NCBI GenBank assembly: GCA_905215405.1
Contig: CAJMQE010000017.1
Coordinates: forward strand, 1-52,542
Direction: 5' to 3'
DNA: 52,542 bases
Source of the DNA: an uncultured bacterium
Lineage (GTDB): Bacteria; Bacillota; Clostridia; Lachnospirales; Lachnospiraceae
This document shows, piece by piece, positions 5,827 to 14,797 of the stretch. Under the pieces are notes generated by a model. It searched no databases. It was not told where the DNA came from and saw only the letters and a list, made by a program, of their open reading frames with translations. Numbering within the stretch: the stretch's first letter is position 1; each line of letters begins with the position of its first letter. Both the position numbers and the translations under genes were made by a program.

Positions 5827-8694
5827 TTACTGGTTTTCAGTTTGACAAAGCAATAGACTTCTCAGTTGTTGCTCGCTGATACTTTGTTCCGGCTCAAAGC
5901 TATCTGATTCCAAATACCGATAAATACTGTTCTCTAATGCTCTTCCCTCCGGATAATGACAAAGCTTTGAAAGATCCATCGTTGAAAATAGTATTCTGGC
6001 CTTGCCACATCTGCATTCAAAAAGCTTTGCCATATGTCTTAGCGTTGCGAAACTATCCAGTTCTCTAATGATCGGATCGATCTGTTGTGGTATGCACACG
6101 GCCCGCTGACAGGCCATCGGCCACCACTGCCAGTCAGAATGAAAGGACGTCGGAAAGTCTCTAAATACCGGATGCTTTTCTCTAATCAGCTGTCCCATGG
6201 CTCCTGACTGATCCGGAAATGTTCCGACCGACCAGAAATCGGGTGTGAACTGGGTCTGCACTGCATCAGGAAGTTCTTCTGCTCCCGGTGAAAAATAAAT
6301 AATCCCGCCCTCTCTGATCTTGTCCATACAAGTCTGATCAAAAACTCTGGTCTCATACACATTTTTCGGGCAGGGCTGGACTATCTTTGGATACACCCAT
6401 ATGCCATACTCATTTTTGCAGTCTGTTCCAACCACTCCGACTCTTAATATCAAATGCACCGGATTCTGGTACCTGCAAAGTGAAAATTCGAACTGTCCTG
6501 CCTCCGTCACTATTCCAGGCGGACATTCCACCACCTGAAGTATCTGCCTCTGCTGTCTGGCGTCTTTCGTCTCTCGCATTGTGTCTGTACCCTCTGCCCG
6601 TATATTTTTTTGTGTTTCTTCCGCAATGAGTTCCACCATAACTGTGCCAGCCAGTGTCTTTTTGGCATAATTAGCGATTTCGATCTGCCCCGTCAGTGTC
6701 TGTGTATTATAAAAAGTATACCCTGGCAGCCGTACCAGGGGCAGCTGACTGCGAAAGAAACTGTGAAAGCGTTCCGGTCTTGCAAATGCATACTTTTTTG
6801 GACAAAGATGTGAATTTATCATGCCTACAAGCGCAGTTCCCTGTCCTGGAAAATCCTGCAGTCCGAGCAGGGAAATTCCTGACATTCCCTTCGTTCTCAG
6901 CACATTTTCTACCTCCTGTCGATAGGCAAGCAGCGCCATCTCCCCAGATGCTTCCACGTCTCTGTCCCAATTTGCAAGCAATCCCTTCTGTTCGGCTCTA
7001 TCTCGAATGTCACAAAGATTATCCGGTCGCGTAACACCATGGAACTCATCGATTTCGTGAAAATCAGGCAACACCTCATATTGACCTGTTTCAAATCCAA
7101 ATACCGGCTTATGGTACGTTTCCCTGATGTGGGCAAGTGTCTTTTGATAACTATTTTCAGTACCTGGATATGTTTTGTTGATGATTCCCTCCATTTCAGA
7201 AAATGTTCCTCTCAGATCCTCCTGGTAGAATTTCATCGACGTGTAGAAATCGCTTTTTTCATCACATCCATTTTCTCCATATTCCACATTGGAACCATTG
7301 GCAAACAGCCTTGTCTCATCCATCCTTTTTGCCAGTTCAAGAAGCGCATCCATCCTCGCATGTCCCTTTTGATCCGCTTTCAGTTCATTTCCCAGTGTCA
7401 GCATAATAAAAGAAGGATGGTCAGCCAGTTCTGTCAAAATGGACTGTAACTCATTTCTGTAATACTGCCAGCTTTCCTCTGTTTCAAATGCATCTTTGGG
7501 ATTCCAATTCGACAATTCCGGCTGGAGCAGCATTCCAAGCTGATCAGCAGCTCTAAATGCTGCTTCCGGCGGGCAATATGAATGAAATCGTACAAAATTT
7601 ACACCATAAGCCTGATAGGTCTGTAATACATTTCCCCATTGTGCAACATCCATCGGCGGATATCCGGTCTCAGGAAATACTGCGCAATTGACTTCTCCTC
7701 TCAGGAACAGCTGTCGTCCGTTCAACGTCAGCCTTCCCTCCTCATTCCAGGATAGGAAACGAATTCCAAAGCAAATTTGCTTTCTATTGTGCTCTGATAA
7801 TCCGGCACTTAGCTGATAGAGTTTTCCCTGTTCCTCATCCCAGCAGATATGTTCCTCTGAAAGAGGCAATTCATCAAATACAATCTCCGTGCTTCCCCTT
7901 AAGACCTTAATATGGCGCTGTTGGGTCTGTTTCAGAGCCTCTGACTGAAGTGTAAGCTGTCCACTGTAACTTCTGTCTGCTTCAACTGTCACATAAACCT
8001 TCAACATTTTCTGTTCCTTTTGTATAAGGGATCCGTCTTCTTTGTACGATGCCTTTCTTATGACTGGATAAGCACGAATTCTGCTGACAAATACAGGCTC
8101 TTTTACTGTAATGCGCATATAACCAAGTATGCCATTCCAGTTCGTCTGTGTTTCATCCGTTGCCATGGACGAATTCAGAATAGAGGTACGAGGCATCCCC
8201 TGATAACGATTATCTACATAACATGTAATGATATGATCTCCATGTAGTTTTCCTGTCACCTCAAAAATACGTGGCATAGCCAGTGAACCTTTTTCAAACT
8301 CCGGCACAGTTTCTCCATCGATCTGCACTTTCAGACACCTCGTCCGTTCCACTTCCAGAAATGCCCTCTTGCCCTCCGGAATCGATATGTGCACCTTTCT
8401 TTTGAAAATGGCCACTCCTTCATATGTATACTTTCTTGTATAACGGGTCAGAATCCTGTCTCTTTTCATAAGCGTGTTCGTACTATTTTCCGGATGGCAG
8501 CTCCTGTTACATGAATCCATATGTCCGATTTGATTCTCATCCAGCGTTCCCGGCAAAATTGCCGTATACCTGTTTCCATCGTGAATATCGACCTGCCACT
8601 TTCCGCTTAGATCATACGTAGAATCTATTTGCTCTCCCATACATCTGTCAGTCATCTGTCTGATTCCCCTTTCTACCGCTGTCTGGTGCCTCAT
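5827..8694 (-). CDS. Glycoside hydrolase family 2-like enzyme, intracellular
   Basis: A 955-residue protein with GH2 architecture. The sugar-binding jelly roll is at residues about 25-215 (DLSGKWQVDIHDG..., AIFKRKVHISIPEGKRAFLEVE). Next comes an Ig-like sandwich (about 215-340), then the TIM barrel from about 345, which opens with LNGRQLFLRGEVN and carries VNFVRFHSYCPPEAAF. The likely acid/base glutamate is in LTLGNEL near residue 435 and the nucleophile in FGFETGQYEV near 535. The last 250 residues are extra beta-rich domains. There is no signal peptide, so it should act on imported oligosaccharides. The segment LLGLQDFPGQGTALVG recalls GH2 enzymes of plant cell-wall glycan loci, but the substrate cannot be read. 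Start choice: 8694 has a weak site; Met at 8655 has AAAGGGG upstream. It lies 44 bases after the DUF5107 gene. Confidence 0.82.
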   Translation of the reverse strand: MRHQTAVERGIRQMTDRCMGEQIDSTYDLSGKWQVDIHDGNRYTAILPGTLDENQIGHMDSCNRSCHPENSTNTLMKRDRILTRYTRKYTYEGVAIFKRKVHISIPEGKRAFLEVERTRCLKVQIDGETVPEFEKGSLAMPRIFEVTGKLHGDHIITCYVDNRYQGMPRTSILNSSMATDETQTNWNGILGYMRITVKEPVFVSRIRAYPVIRKASYKEDGSLIQKEQKMLKVYVTVEADRSYSGQLTLQSEALKQTQQRHIKVLRGSTEIVFDELPLSEEHICWDEEQGKLYQLSAGLSEHNRKQICFGIRFLSWNEEGRLTLNGRQLFLRGEVNCAVFPETGYPPMDVAQWGNVLQTYQAYGVNFVRFHSYCPPEAAFRAADQLGMLLQPELSNWNPKDAFETEESWQYYRNELQSILTELADHPSFIMLTLGNELKADQKGHARMDALLELAKRMDETRLFANGSNVEYGENGCDEKSDFYTSMKFYQEDLRGTFSEMEGIINKTYPGTENSYQKTLAHIRETYHKPVFGFETGQYEVLPDFHEIDEFHGVTRPDNLCDIRDRAEQKGLLANWDRDVEASGEMALLAYRQEVENVLRTKGMSGISLLGLQDFPGQGTALVGMINSHLCPKKYAFARPERFHSFFRSQLPLVRLPGYTFYNTQTLTGQIEIANYAKKTLAGTVMVELIAEETQKNIRAEGTDTMRETKDARQQRQILQVVECPPGIVTEAGQFEFSLCRYQNPVHLILRVGVVGTDCKNEYGIWVYPKIVQPCPKNVYETRVFDQTCMDKIREGGIIYFSPGAEELPDAVQTQFTPDFWSVGTFPDQSGAMGQLIREKHPVFRDFPTSFHSDWQWWPMACQRAVCIPQQIDPIIRELDSFATLRHMAKLFECRCGKARILFSTMDLSKLCHYPEGRALENSIYRYLESDSFEPEQSISEQQLRSLLLCQTENQ

Positions 8695-8738
8695 TTAATC
8701 ACTTTCAACTACTGTCCGCACCTATTTGTCCAAATCTT

Positions 8739-11700
8739 CTATACCAGCTGACTTAGCAACTGTCTGTGAATAACCGCTCCCATATGAGACGGCTCCGCTT
8801 CCAGCACACGATTCAATGCTTCCTTCGCCTCATTCAACCTGTGTAACCCCAGATTACCAAGTCCGATCAGATAGACACAATGAATCCTGTTCTGCAGATT
8901 CAGATCCTTATGGAACAATTGTAGATCTGGAAGTGAGACCGCAAAATAATCTATTTTCACCTCATCATAGTAATGCTTTTCCCCATATGTGAGTAGGCGG
9001 TGAAAGCATTCCCGTGCCTTATTCTCTCTATCGAGCTTTCTGTAGGCAAGACCTTCGTAGAGCAGCATATCAGCCGGCTGATCATTATAATACTGCATTC
9101 CTGAAAGCTCCTCCATTCCGGCCAGTGCACGTTCAAAGTTCTTTTGTGCCGCCTGTATATCTCCCAGCTTTTCTTCACATACTCCGAGTTCATAATAGAT
9201 ATGATTATCCTTTTCTCCTTCCAATCTGCCTTCTCCAAGATTCTCTGGAAAATGCAGTGCCTGCATAAGGAATTTCTTTGCCTGACTGACATCGTCTTCC
9301 TGCATCGCTTTACGGGCAAGCTGTATCAGTGCTGTCGTATATTGCGTCGTCACCTTTCCTTCTCCCCCTTCCCAAGGATGGAACCTGTGATCTGACAACA
9401 TTTCCAGTGCACGGCTGTACTCTCCAGTCAGATTCAAAAGCGTGACATACTCCACATACAGATCGTCACGTGAAAGTGCCAGTTCCCTGTGCGCATACAG
9501 AAAATCCAGTATCTGCTGTACCGATCTCCCCATTCTGTGATACAGCTGTGTCAGTTCCATGAGAATCCTTGCATCTGACGAATCCAATAGAAATGCTTTT
9601 TCCATATATTGTAATGCAAGATCAGCTTCTCCTGTGTGCTCATATGAAGCAAGTGCCAGATTTCTCCACACTGTTGGGAATTCCGGATTCCGGCTGCTGC
9701 TCATTTTCCACTGCTGGACTGCTTTGTTATACTGTTGTCTGTCATACCAGAGACATCCCAAATAATAAGGCGCCATACCTCCTGATGGATTCTTTTTAGT
9801 TACGAACTGCAGAATTTTAATCTCTTCAAGTCTGTTCGGAAAACAATACTGTGGATTTCTTGCTTCCGCTTCCCGTAATAATTGTGCTACTGCTTCACTC
9901 TGCGTTTCCTGCTGCATTCTCTTTTCAGTATAATACGCTTCATAATACTTTAACAGAGGGCTCTTCTTTTTACATGACCGCAAAAGGGAAATCGCCTCCT
10001 GAAAGAATCCTGCCTCTCCCAGGTCGAGCGCACATTCCAGAAATGTGCTGACGCGATCCTGCATGAGGGCAAGCGTTTTTTCCTGACTATTGTGCTGTAA
10101 CTTTTCCAGTAAAAGTGCCGAGTTATAATCAAATGCATCCACCTGCATATTTTCAGTGAGCCACTTTACTGCTTCCTTCTCTCTTCCCAGTCTGACGAGC
10201 AGCATTCCCTTTAGTGCCCTTGCTTTCAGATTATGGATATTGCGGACCAGACTCTTTTCGATGAATTCCAATGCCTGTAAAAATTCCCGTCTTGCTGCAG
10301 CGATAACCGCCAGATAATAATATCCTGTCTCCTGCTGTCCCGCTGACCATGTTGCCTTATAGAACGCATCAAAGGCTTCATCGTATCGTTCCTGATAGAA
10401 TAAGGCCAGCCCTAGTCCGTAAAATGCTTCACTATTATAAGGATTTGGATTATATGCCTGCAATCTTGTGAGTGCCTTTTTAAAGTACGGTACGCATTCT
10501 GCAAAGCAGCCCCTGCCAAGCAGCAAAAATCCATAAGCAGTATTGAGACGACTGTCTTTGTCATCCCGTTTTAACCCCTCCAGATAATAGGCGTCTGGAC
10601 TCCAAGTAGCATGACGGTACTGCTCTAGATGTCTGCCGATCAGATAGAGCTCTTCCGTGGTCTGAATCTCTTCAGGTGCACCAGGTGCCTTATTCGCATC
10701 CGGAATCTTTTCCATATTTGCTTTTTGCGGCTGCCAGGACAATAGCTTTTTCCCGCCCTGATTATAGACAGACAGCTTCAGTCCCAGGCTGTCCCCAGTA
10801 AACTTTACTGTATCCTTTAATACCTGTGTTGGACTCAGTGTACATACATTTTCATAAATTTTCTTCTCATTTTGTGTCAGTACTACCTTTGCCTCTTTGT
10901 ATTCAGTCGTTGCATACACCGCAATTTCAGCCTTTTCGCCACTTGTCTGCAAATTTAGAACGATATTCTTATTTGCATTTTTCACATATCCCACGCCCCT
11001 GTATGGCAGAAAGTACTGGGTAAATGTTTTCTCCTCAAATGGTTTTAACCAACTGAAGTCCGGCTGATTATCGGTATAGACCCCTGTCATCAGTTCAATA
11101 TAGGGGCCGTTATGATCTGTCAGATTTCTATCCCATGCCCTGCCAAAGTCTCCACATCCCCAGGTCCATTGTTTTTTTCCAGGACTTACATGATGATCAC
11201 ATACGTGCAAAATACCGGCATCTGCTCCATAATCATATCCACCAACAAAGTCATAGTCCGAGTGTGCGCACATATAACTAGTCGGTACAGGTATATTTTT
11301 GTACCTGGATATGTCGACTCCTGCACCATAATTGTGCTTATAATAAGTGCCCGTTGCAATTGGAAATTTACTGACATCCCTTTTACCATGATCATACACT
11401 GCATGCACGTCCGGAGGAAATACAGACTGCGTGTGATCATTGACTGCGACTGCAGGATTTGCCCACCACAAAAATGTCTGTGGAAGGCTGGTCCTGTTAT
11501 AGAGTTGTGCACTGATTTCAATAAAAGCCCTGTCAGGATAGATTGATATACGCATTTTACCTTTCGTTCCGTGGATCTGATCGACTTCACTGCATTCCAC
11601 ACTTTTTCTATCCAACTCGTCTATGATCCGGTAATCGAGAGGTGCAAATGTTGTCGGGCGATGATGCTGCGGCCAGTTAAATTCAATTCCACCACTGATC

Positions 11701-12050
11701 CATGGGCCCGTAAGTCCCACCAGTGCCGGCTTTATGACCTCGTTATAATAAACAAAATCGTATCCGTTGGTTTTATCCAGTGCCCGCTGGATTCGACCTC
11801 CGAGTTCTGGAAGCACCATCACTTTGATGTACTCATTTTCCAGAAATACTGCCGTATATTCCTTCAGCACTTTATGATCTGTGATTTTTTCGATCACCGG
11901 ATACGGATACACTTTTCCTGAACTGCCCTGATATACTCTTCTTTCCAAAAACATTGGGTTATGATCCGCCTTACCGGTCTCGTAGGTCGGAATCTTTACT
12001 TTTTCCTCCCATACCCTGCATTCTTTACTGTGATACGCTCTCTTCTCCAT
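8739..12050 (-). CDS. DUF5107 domain protein with long TPR array
   Basis: An 1103-residue cytoplasmic protein. Residues about 30-360 match the DUF5107 type: LPELGGRIQRALDKTNGYDFVYYNEVIKPALVG, the conserved GPWISGGIEFNWPQHHRPTTF block, WWANPAVAV and WTWGCGDFGRAWDRNLTD. This looks like a galactose-mutarotase-like beta sandwich rich in Trp, His and Asp, as in carbohydrate-active enzymes. Residues about 470-1103 are helical tetratricopeptide-like repeats (SEAFYGLGLALFYQERYDEAFDAF, APYYLGCLWYDRQQYNKAVQQW). The start at 12050 has AGGGGGA seven bases upstream; an earlier in-frame Met at 12074 has none. It is followed by the GH2 gene and is divergent from an AraC regulator, so a role in processing a specific glycan is likely. 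The catalytic activity is unknown to me. Confidence 0.8.
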   Translation of the reverse strand: MEKRAYHSKECRVWEEKVKIPTYETGKADHNPMFLERRVYQGSSGKVYPYPVIEKITDHKVLKEYTAVFLENEYIKVMVLPELGGRIQRALDKTNGYDFVYYNEVIKPALVGLTGPWISGGIEFNWPQHHRPTTFAPLDYRIIDELDRKSVECSEVDQIHGTKGKMRISIYPDRAFIEISAQLYNRTSLPQTFLWWANPAVAVNDHTQSVFPPDVHAVYDHGKRDVSKFPIATGTYYKHNYGAGVDISRYKNIPVPTSYMCAHSDYDFVGGYDYGADAGILHVCDHHVSPGKKQWTWGCGDFGRAWDRNLTDHNGPYIELMTGVYTDNQPDFSWLKPFEEKTFTQYFLPYRGVGYVKNANKNIVLNLQTSGEKAEIAVYATTEYKEAKVVLTQNEKKIYENVCTLSPTQVLKDTVKFTGDSLGLKLSVYNQGGKKLLSWQPQKANMEKIPDANKAPGAPEEIQTTEELYLIGRHLEQYRHATWSPDAYYLEGLKRDDKDSRLNTAYGFLLLGRGCFAECVPYFKKALTRLQAYNPNPYNSEAFYGLGLALFYQERYDEAFDAFYKATWSAGQQETGYYYLAVIAAARREFLQALEFIEKSLVRNIHNLKARALKGMLLVRLGREKEAVKWLTENMQVDAFDYNSALLLEKLQHNSQEKTLALMQDRVSTFLECALDLGEAGFFQEAISLLRSCKKKSPLLKYYEAYYTEKRMQQETQSEAVAQLLREAEARNPQYCFPNRLEEIKILQFVTKKNPSGGMAPYYLGCLWYDRQQYNKAVQQWKMSSSRNPEFPTVWRNLALASYEHTGEADLALQYMEKAFLLDSSDARILMELTQLYHRMGRSVQQILDFLYAHRELALSRDDLYVEYVTLLNLTGEYSRALEMLSDHRFHPWEGGEGKVTTQYTTALIQLARKAMQEDDVSQAKKFLMQALHFPENLGEGRLEGEKDNHIYYELGVCEEKLGDIQAAQKNFERALAGMEELSGMQYYNDQPADMLLYEGLAYRKLDRENKARECFHRLLTYGEKHYYDEVKIDYFAVSLPDLQLFHKDLNLQNRIHCVYLIGLGNLGLHRLNEAKEALNRVLEAEPSHMGAVIHRQLLSQLV

Positions 12051-12153
12051 AGTCAGTCCCCCTAAAATAATCATTTTCTTAATCGTAGCAATAATTGCAT
12101 CCTTTTACATTCATTCCTGTTGCGTTGTTATTTAGAAAAATTGCTTAAATTGT

Positions 12154-12182
12154 TTGACCGTATTATTCAGTTATTCTATACT
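12154..12182 (+). promoter_or_regulatory. Promoter of the AraC regulator gene
   Basis: TTGACC, a 17-base spacer, then TATACT, ending 17 bases before the ATG; the ribosome binding site GAGGTGAT lies between. The promoter sits in the 149-bp divergent region shared with the DUF5107-GH2 genes. Confidence 0.7.
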
Positions 12183-12199
12183 TTTAGTGAGGTGATATT

Positions 12200-13051
12200 A
12201 TGAAATCCTGCGAATTATTTGTAGCCAAATCTTCTGACTACTATATCAATGCACCCAGTGTCCGTGGCCGAGAAACTTTTCTCTATCCGCTACAGACAGG
12301 ACACTTTCTTTACGAACCCGGATACCGGCAGCAACGTGCCTCTTATGACAGTTTTTTGCTCATGTATATTCAGGATGGTTCTCTTTGCGTGGACCTTCCA
12401 AATGGACAGCAGTCCGTACATAAAAATCAGTTCGTACTGATCGACTGTTATCAGCCTCATGGCTATCATTCTGATAATGGCTGGGAAGCATTGTGGCTGC
12501 ACTTTGACGGCGTTGTTGCCCGTGGCTACTATGAACAGATCATAGAGCGCTTGGGTAATGTGTTCTCGCTTGCAGATCCTGCCTCTTGTCTGAACAAACT
12601 GCATCTGATCTACCAGGCTTTTTACACTGGTCGAACGGTAAAAGAAGCTCTCATGAACAAATATATCACAGATATTCTGACAGACTTTCTGCTCCTTGTG
12701 CCTGCATGTCAAAAACAAACGGATTATGCAACTGCTATTTCCAGCGTAACCTCATTTGTATCTGCGCATTTTCAGGAACCTCTGACCATTGGACAGCTGG
12801 CTGCACTTGCCTCTCTCAGTCCTTATCACTTTATTCGTATTTTCAGGCAGGAGACTGGATTTACGCCCCATGAGTATCTAATTCAGATACGCATGCACGC
12901 CGCACGCTTTCTTTTGGTCTCTACCGAACTCACCGTAAAAGAAATTTGCTTTGAGACTGGATTTTCCTGTGAAAGTACATTCTGTACCGCATTTAAAAAA
13001 ATAAACGGTGTTACGCCAAATGAATATCGCAACACCGTTTCCTGTACATAA
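12200..13051 (+). CDS. AraC family transcriptional regulator
   Basis: A 283-residue regulator. Residues about 30-110 form a cupin-like sugar-sensing domain (LLMYIQDGSLCVDLPNGQQSVHKNQFVLIDCYQPHGYH, then WEALWLHFDG). Residues about 180-283 hold the double helix-turn-helix: EPLTIGQLAALASLSPYHFIRIFRQETGFTPHEYL followed by ELTVKEICFETGFSCESTFCTAFKKINGVTPNEYR, the standard AraC signature. It is transcribed divergently from the DUF5107-GH2 genes and is the obvious candidate activator for them, with a glycan-derived sugar as effector. It could also act elsewhere: the lyase genes at 25646-41807 share an AraC-like direct repeat and have no adjacent regulator. Confidence 0.9.
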   Translation: MKSCELFVAKSSDYYINAPSVRGRETFLYPLQTGHFLYEPGYRQQRASYDSFLLMYIQDGSLCVDLPNGQQSVHKNQFVLIDCYQPHGYHSDNGWEALWLHFDGVVARGYYEQIIERLGNVFSLADPASCLNKLHLIYQAFYTGRTVKEALMNKYITDILTDFLLLVPACQKQTDYATAISSVTSFVSAHFQEPLTIGQLAALASLSPYHFIRIFRQETGFTPHEYLIQIRMHAARFLLVSTELTVKEICFETGFSCESTFCTAFKKINGVTPNEYRNTVSCT

Positions 13052-13053
13052 TT

Positions 13054-13254
13054 TTATTGTTCTATCACTGCCTGAAATGGACAGACCGACTGACACAGAC
13101 CACAACGTATACAACATTTCTGATCGATGACAAACAGTCTGTTCCCGCTTTCAATACATCTTTGTGGACACCGTCCGTAACAGATCCTGCATCCACGACA
13201 TTTATCCGTAATCACGTATCTGTTCTTTTTATTACCCTGTTCTTTTGCAATCAT
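13054..13254 (-). CDS. Small 2[4Fe-4S] ferredoxin
   Basis: A 66-residue protein with two complete cluster motifs: CRGCRICYGRCP (C-x2-C-x2-C-x3-CP) and CIRCGLCQSVCP. It would carry electrons at low potential in the cytoplasm. The start has a GGAG site and lies 17 bases after the stop of the MocR regulator gene, so the two are probably one transcript. Its partner enzyme is not obvious; the nearby siroheme reductase would need such a donor, but nothing links them beyond distance. Its stop lies two bases from the convergent AraC stop. Confidence 0.9.
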   Translation of the reverse strand: MIAKEQGNKKNRYVITDKCRGCRICYGRCPQRCIESGNRLFVIDQKCCIRCGLCQSVCPFQAVIEQ

Positions 13255-13271
13255 TTTAATCTCCTTCCAAA

Positions 13272-14672
13272 TTACACCTGCCTGGGTCCGATCAGTTTTC
13301 TTAATATATCGAGTCCGATTTCCAGCTGATCCTCTGACACTGTAGATAACGCGACTCTTAAGAACTGTTCCTCTTTTGGACTTCCACCAGCAAATCTGCT
13401 GGAATGAAATACCTGTACCCCATGTTCTGCAAAGAAATTCTCCGCTTCGATCCCCTGAAATTTCTTTGGGATCGGCAGCCAGCGGTAAAATGCCAGAGCC
13501 TGCTCTGTCTGCGGTGCCTCTGGGAAGTACCGGTTAAAGATCTGATTTACATGTGCTGCCAGCCGTCTTTTTTCCGCTACGATCTCGTCCGCCCTTCCCG
13601 TATTGATCAATTCTGTAACGATCTGCACATTTAGTCCGGATGTCTTCACATTAACATTGAAAAGTGCCTGGTTCAGTTTCTCGCGAAATGCTTCTGCATA
13701 CACCATATACGCGACACGAAGGCCTGAACAGATCGACTTTGATGTACTGCAGATATAAATGCTTTGCTCGCTCACCAATCTGGATAGTGGTCCCTGATAA
13801 TCTTTTATGACTCCAGGTGCAAGAAATGCACTGATATCATCCTCAATCAAAATAAGCTGATACATCTGTATCACATCTGCCAGTGCCCGTTTTCTCTTTT
13901 CAGATATTACGACCGTAGTCGGATTACAGCAAGAAGGCATCAGAAAGATACCTTTGATGTGCATCTGTGTGCACTGCTCTGCCAGTTCTTCGGGCAGCAT
14001 TCCATTCGCATCCCCATCCACGGGTACCAGTTGCAGGTGATGAAATTTTGCTAGCTCTATAAAATTTGCATAGGTATAGGTGTCGACTGCAATTCTGTCT
14101 CCTGGTGCAAAAAGTGCCAGCAACGTCAGTTCCAGTGCATTCTGTGCTCCTGAAGTTATTGCAATATGTCTGATATCCGTTGTCATTCCCAGTCTTTTGA
14201 CCCAGGCGATTCCTGCTTTTCTCTGCAATATGCTTCCTGCAGGATCATCGTAAGTCAGGTACTGTGTCATATTTTTCCGGCCCGTTACTCTCCTGGCAAC
14301 TTCAGACACCATCCCGTTACACTGTTCAAAGGACGCTTCAAATGCAAGGTCGATACTGGAATGGATGGAATTATCTGCTGTAATTGTAATCGATCTGGCC
14401 GCATGCTGGGATACAAAGGTCCCCCGCCCTGTTTCCGCATAGATCAGACCTTTCATCTCACATAATTTATAGGTTCTCGTCACGGTTGTAAAATTGATAT
14501 CCAGAAAATCAGCCAATTCACGCTGCGGCGGCAGCTTGGTTCCAGGCCTGAGCAGTCCTGCTCTGATATCCGCTTCCATCATATCTGCAAGGCTTAGATA
14601 TACAGGTCGTTTTAATTTATTTCTGTCTGGTTTCCATGTCATTGGATAATCCAGAAATGAGTTTACCGGCAT
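13272..14672 (-). CDS. MocR-type regulator (GntR HTH fused to aminotransferase domain)
   Basis: A 466-residue fusion protein. Residues about 25-90 are a GntR winged helix (LSLADMMEADIRAGLLRPGTKLPPQRELADFLDINFTTVTRTYKLCEMKGLIYAETGRGTFV). Residues about 120-466 have the fold-type I aminotransferase shape, including ITSGAQNALELTLLALFAPGD, PSCCNPTTVV, LIEDDISAF and STSKSICSGLRVAY, where the Lys would bind PLP. The ATG at 14672 has GGAGG upstream, so I preferred it to 14726. It is divergent from azlCD across a perfect palindrome and probably controls them. The effector may be an amino acid-PLP adduct, as in other MocR proteins; that is inference. Confidence 0.9.
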   Translation of the reverse strand: MPVNSFLDYPMTWKPDRNKLKRPVYLSLADMMEADIRAGLLRPGTKLPPQRELADFLDINFTTVTRTYKLCEMKGLIYAETGRGTFVSQHAARSITITADNSIHSSIDLAFEASFEQCNGMVSEVARRVTGRKNMTQYLTYDDPAGSILQRKAGIAWVKRLGMTTDIRHIAITSGAQNALELTLLALFAPGDRIAVDTYTYANFIELAKFHHLQLVPVDGDANGMLPEELAEQCTQMHIKGIFLMPSCCNPTTVVISEKRKRALADVIQMYQLILIEDDISAFLAPGVIKDYQGPLSRLVSEQSIYICSTSKSICSGLRVAYMVYAEAFREKLNQALFNVNVKTSGLNVQIVTELINTGRADEIVAEKRRLAAHVNQIFNRYFPEAPQTEQALAFYRWLPIPKKFQGIEAENFFAEHGVQVFHSSRFAGGSPKEEQFLRVALSTVSEDQLEIGLDILRKLIGPRQV

Positions 14673-14716
14673 TTTCCCCTCCATAATCCTAACTATTGTT
14701 TCCTGTCTATATTGTA

Positions 14717-14763
14717 ATCCATACAATTATAATCTTGAACAGTATGGATTTCAAGATTATAAT
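14717..14763. promoter_or_regulatory. Nested palindromic operator between the MocR gene and azlC
   Basis: Arms ATTATAATCTTGA (14726-14738) and TCAAGATTATAAT (14751-14763) are perfect inverted repeats. A second inverted pair, ATCCATAC (14717-14724) and GTATGGAT (14742-14749), is interleaved with them. The site is in the divergent promoter region and is a strong candidate for MocR binding. Confidence 0.7.
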
Positions 14764-14797
14764 ATAAAAAATCATTGAATAGAAAGGAAAAATAATC

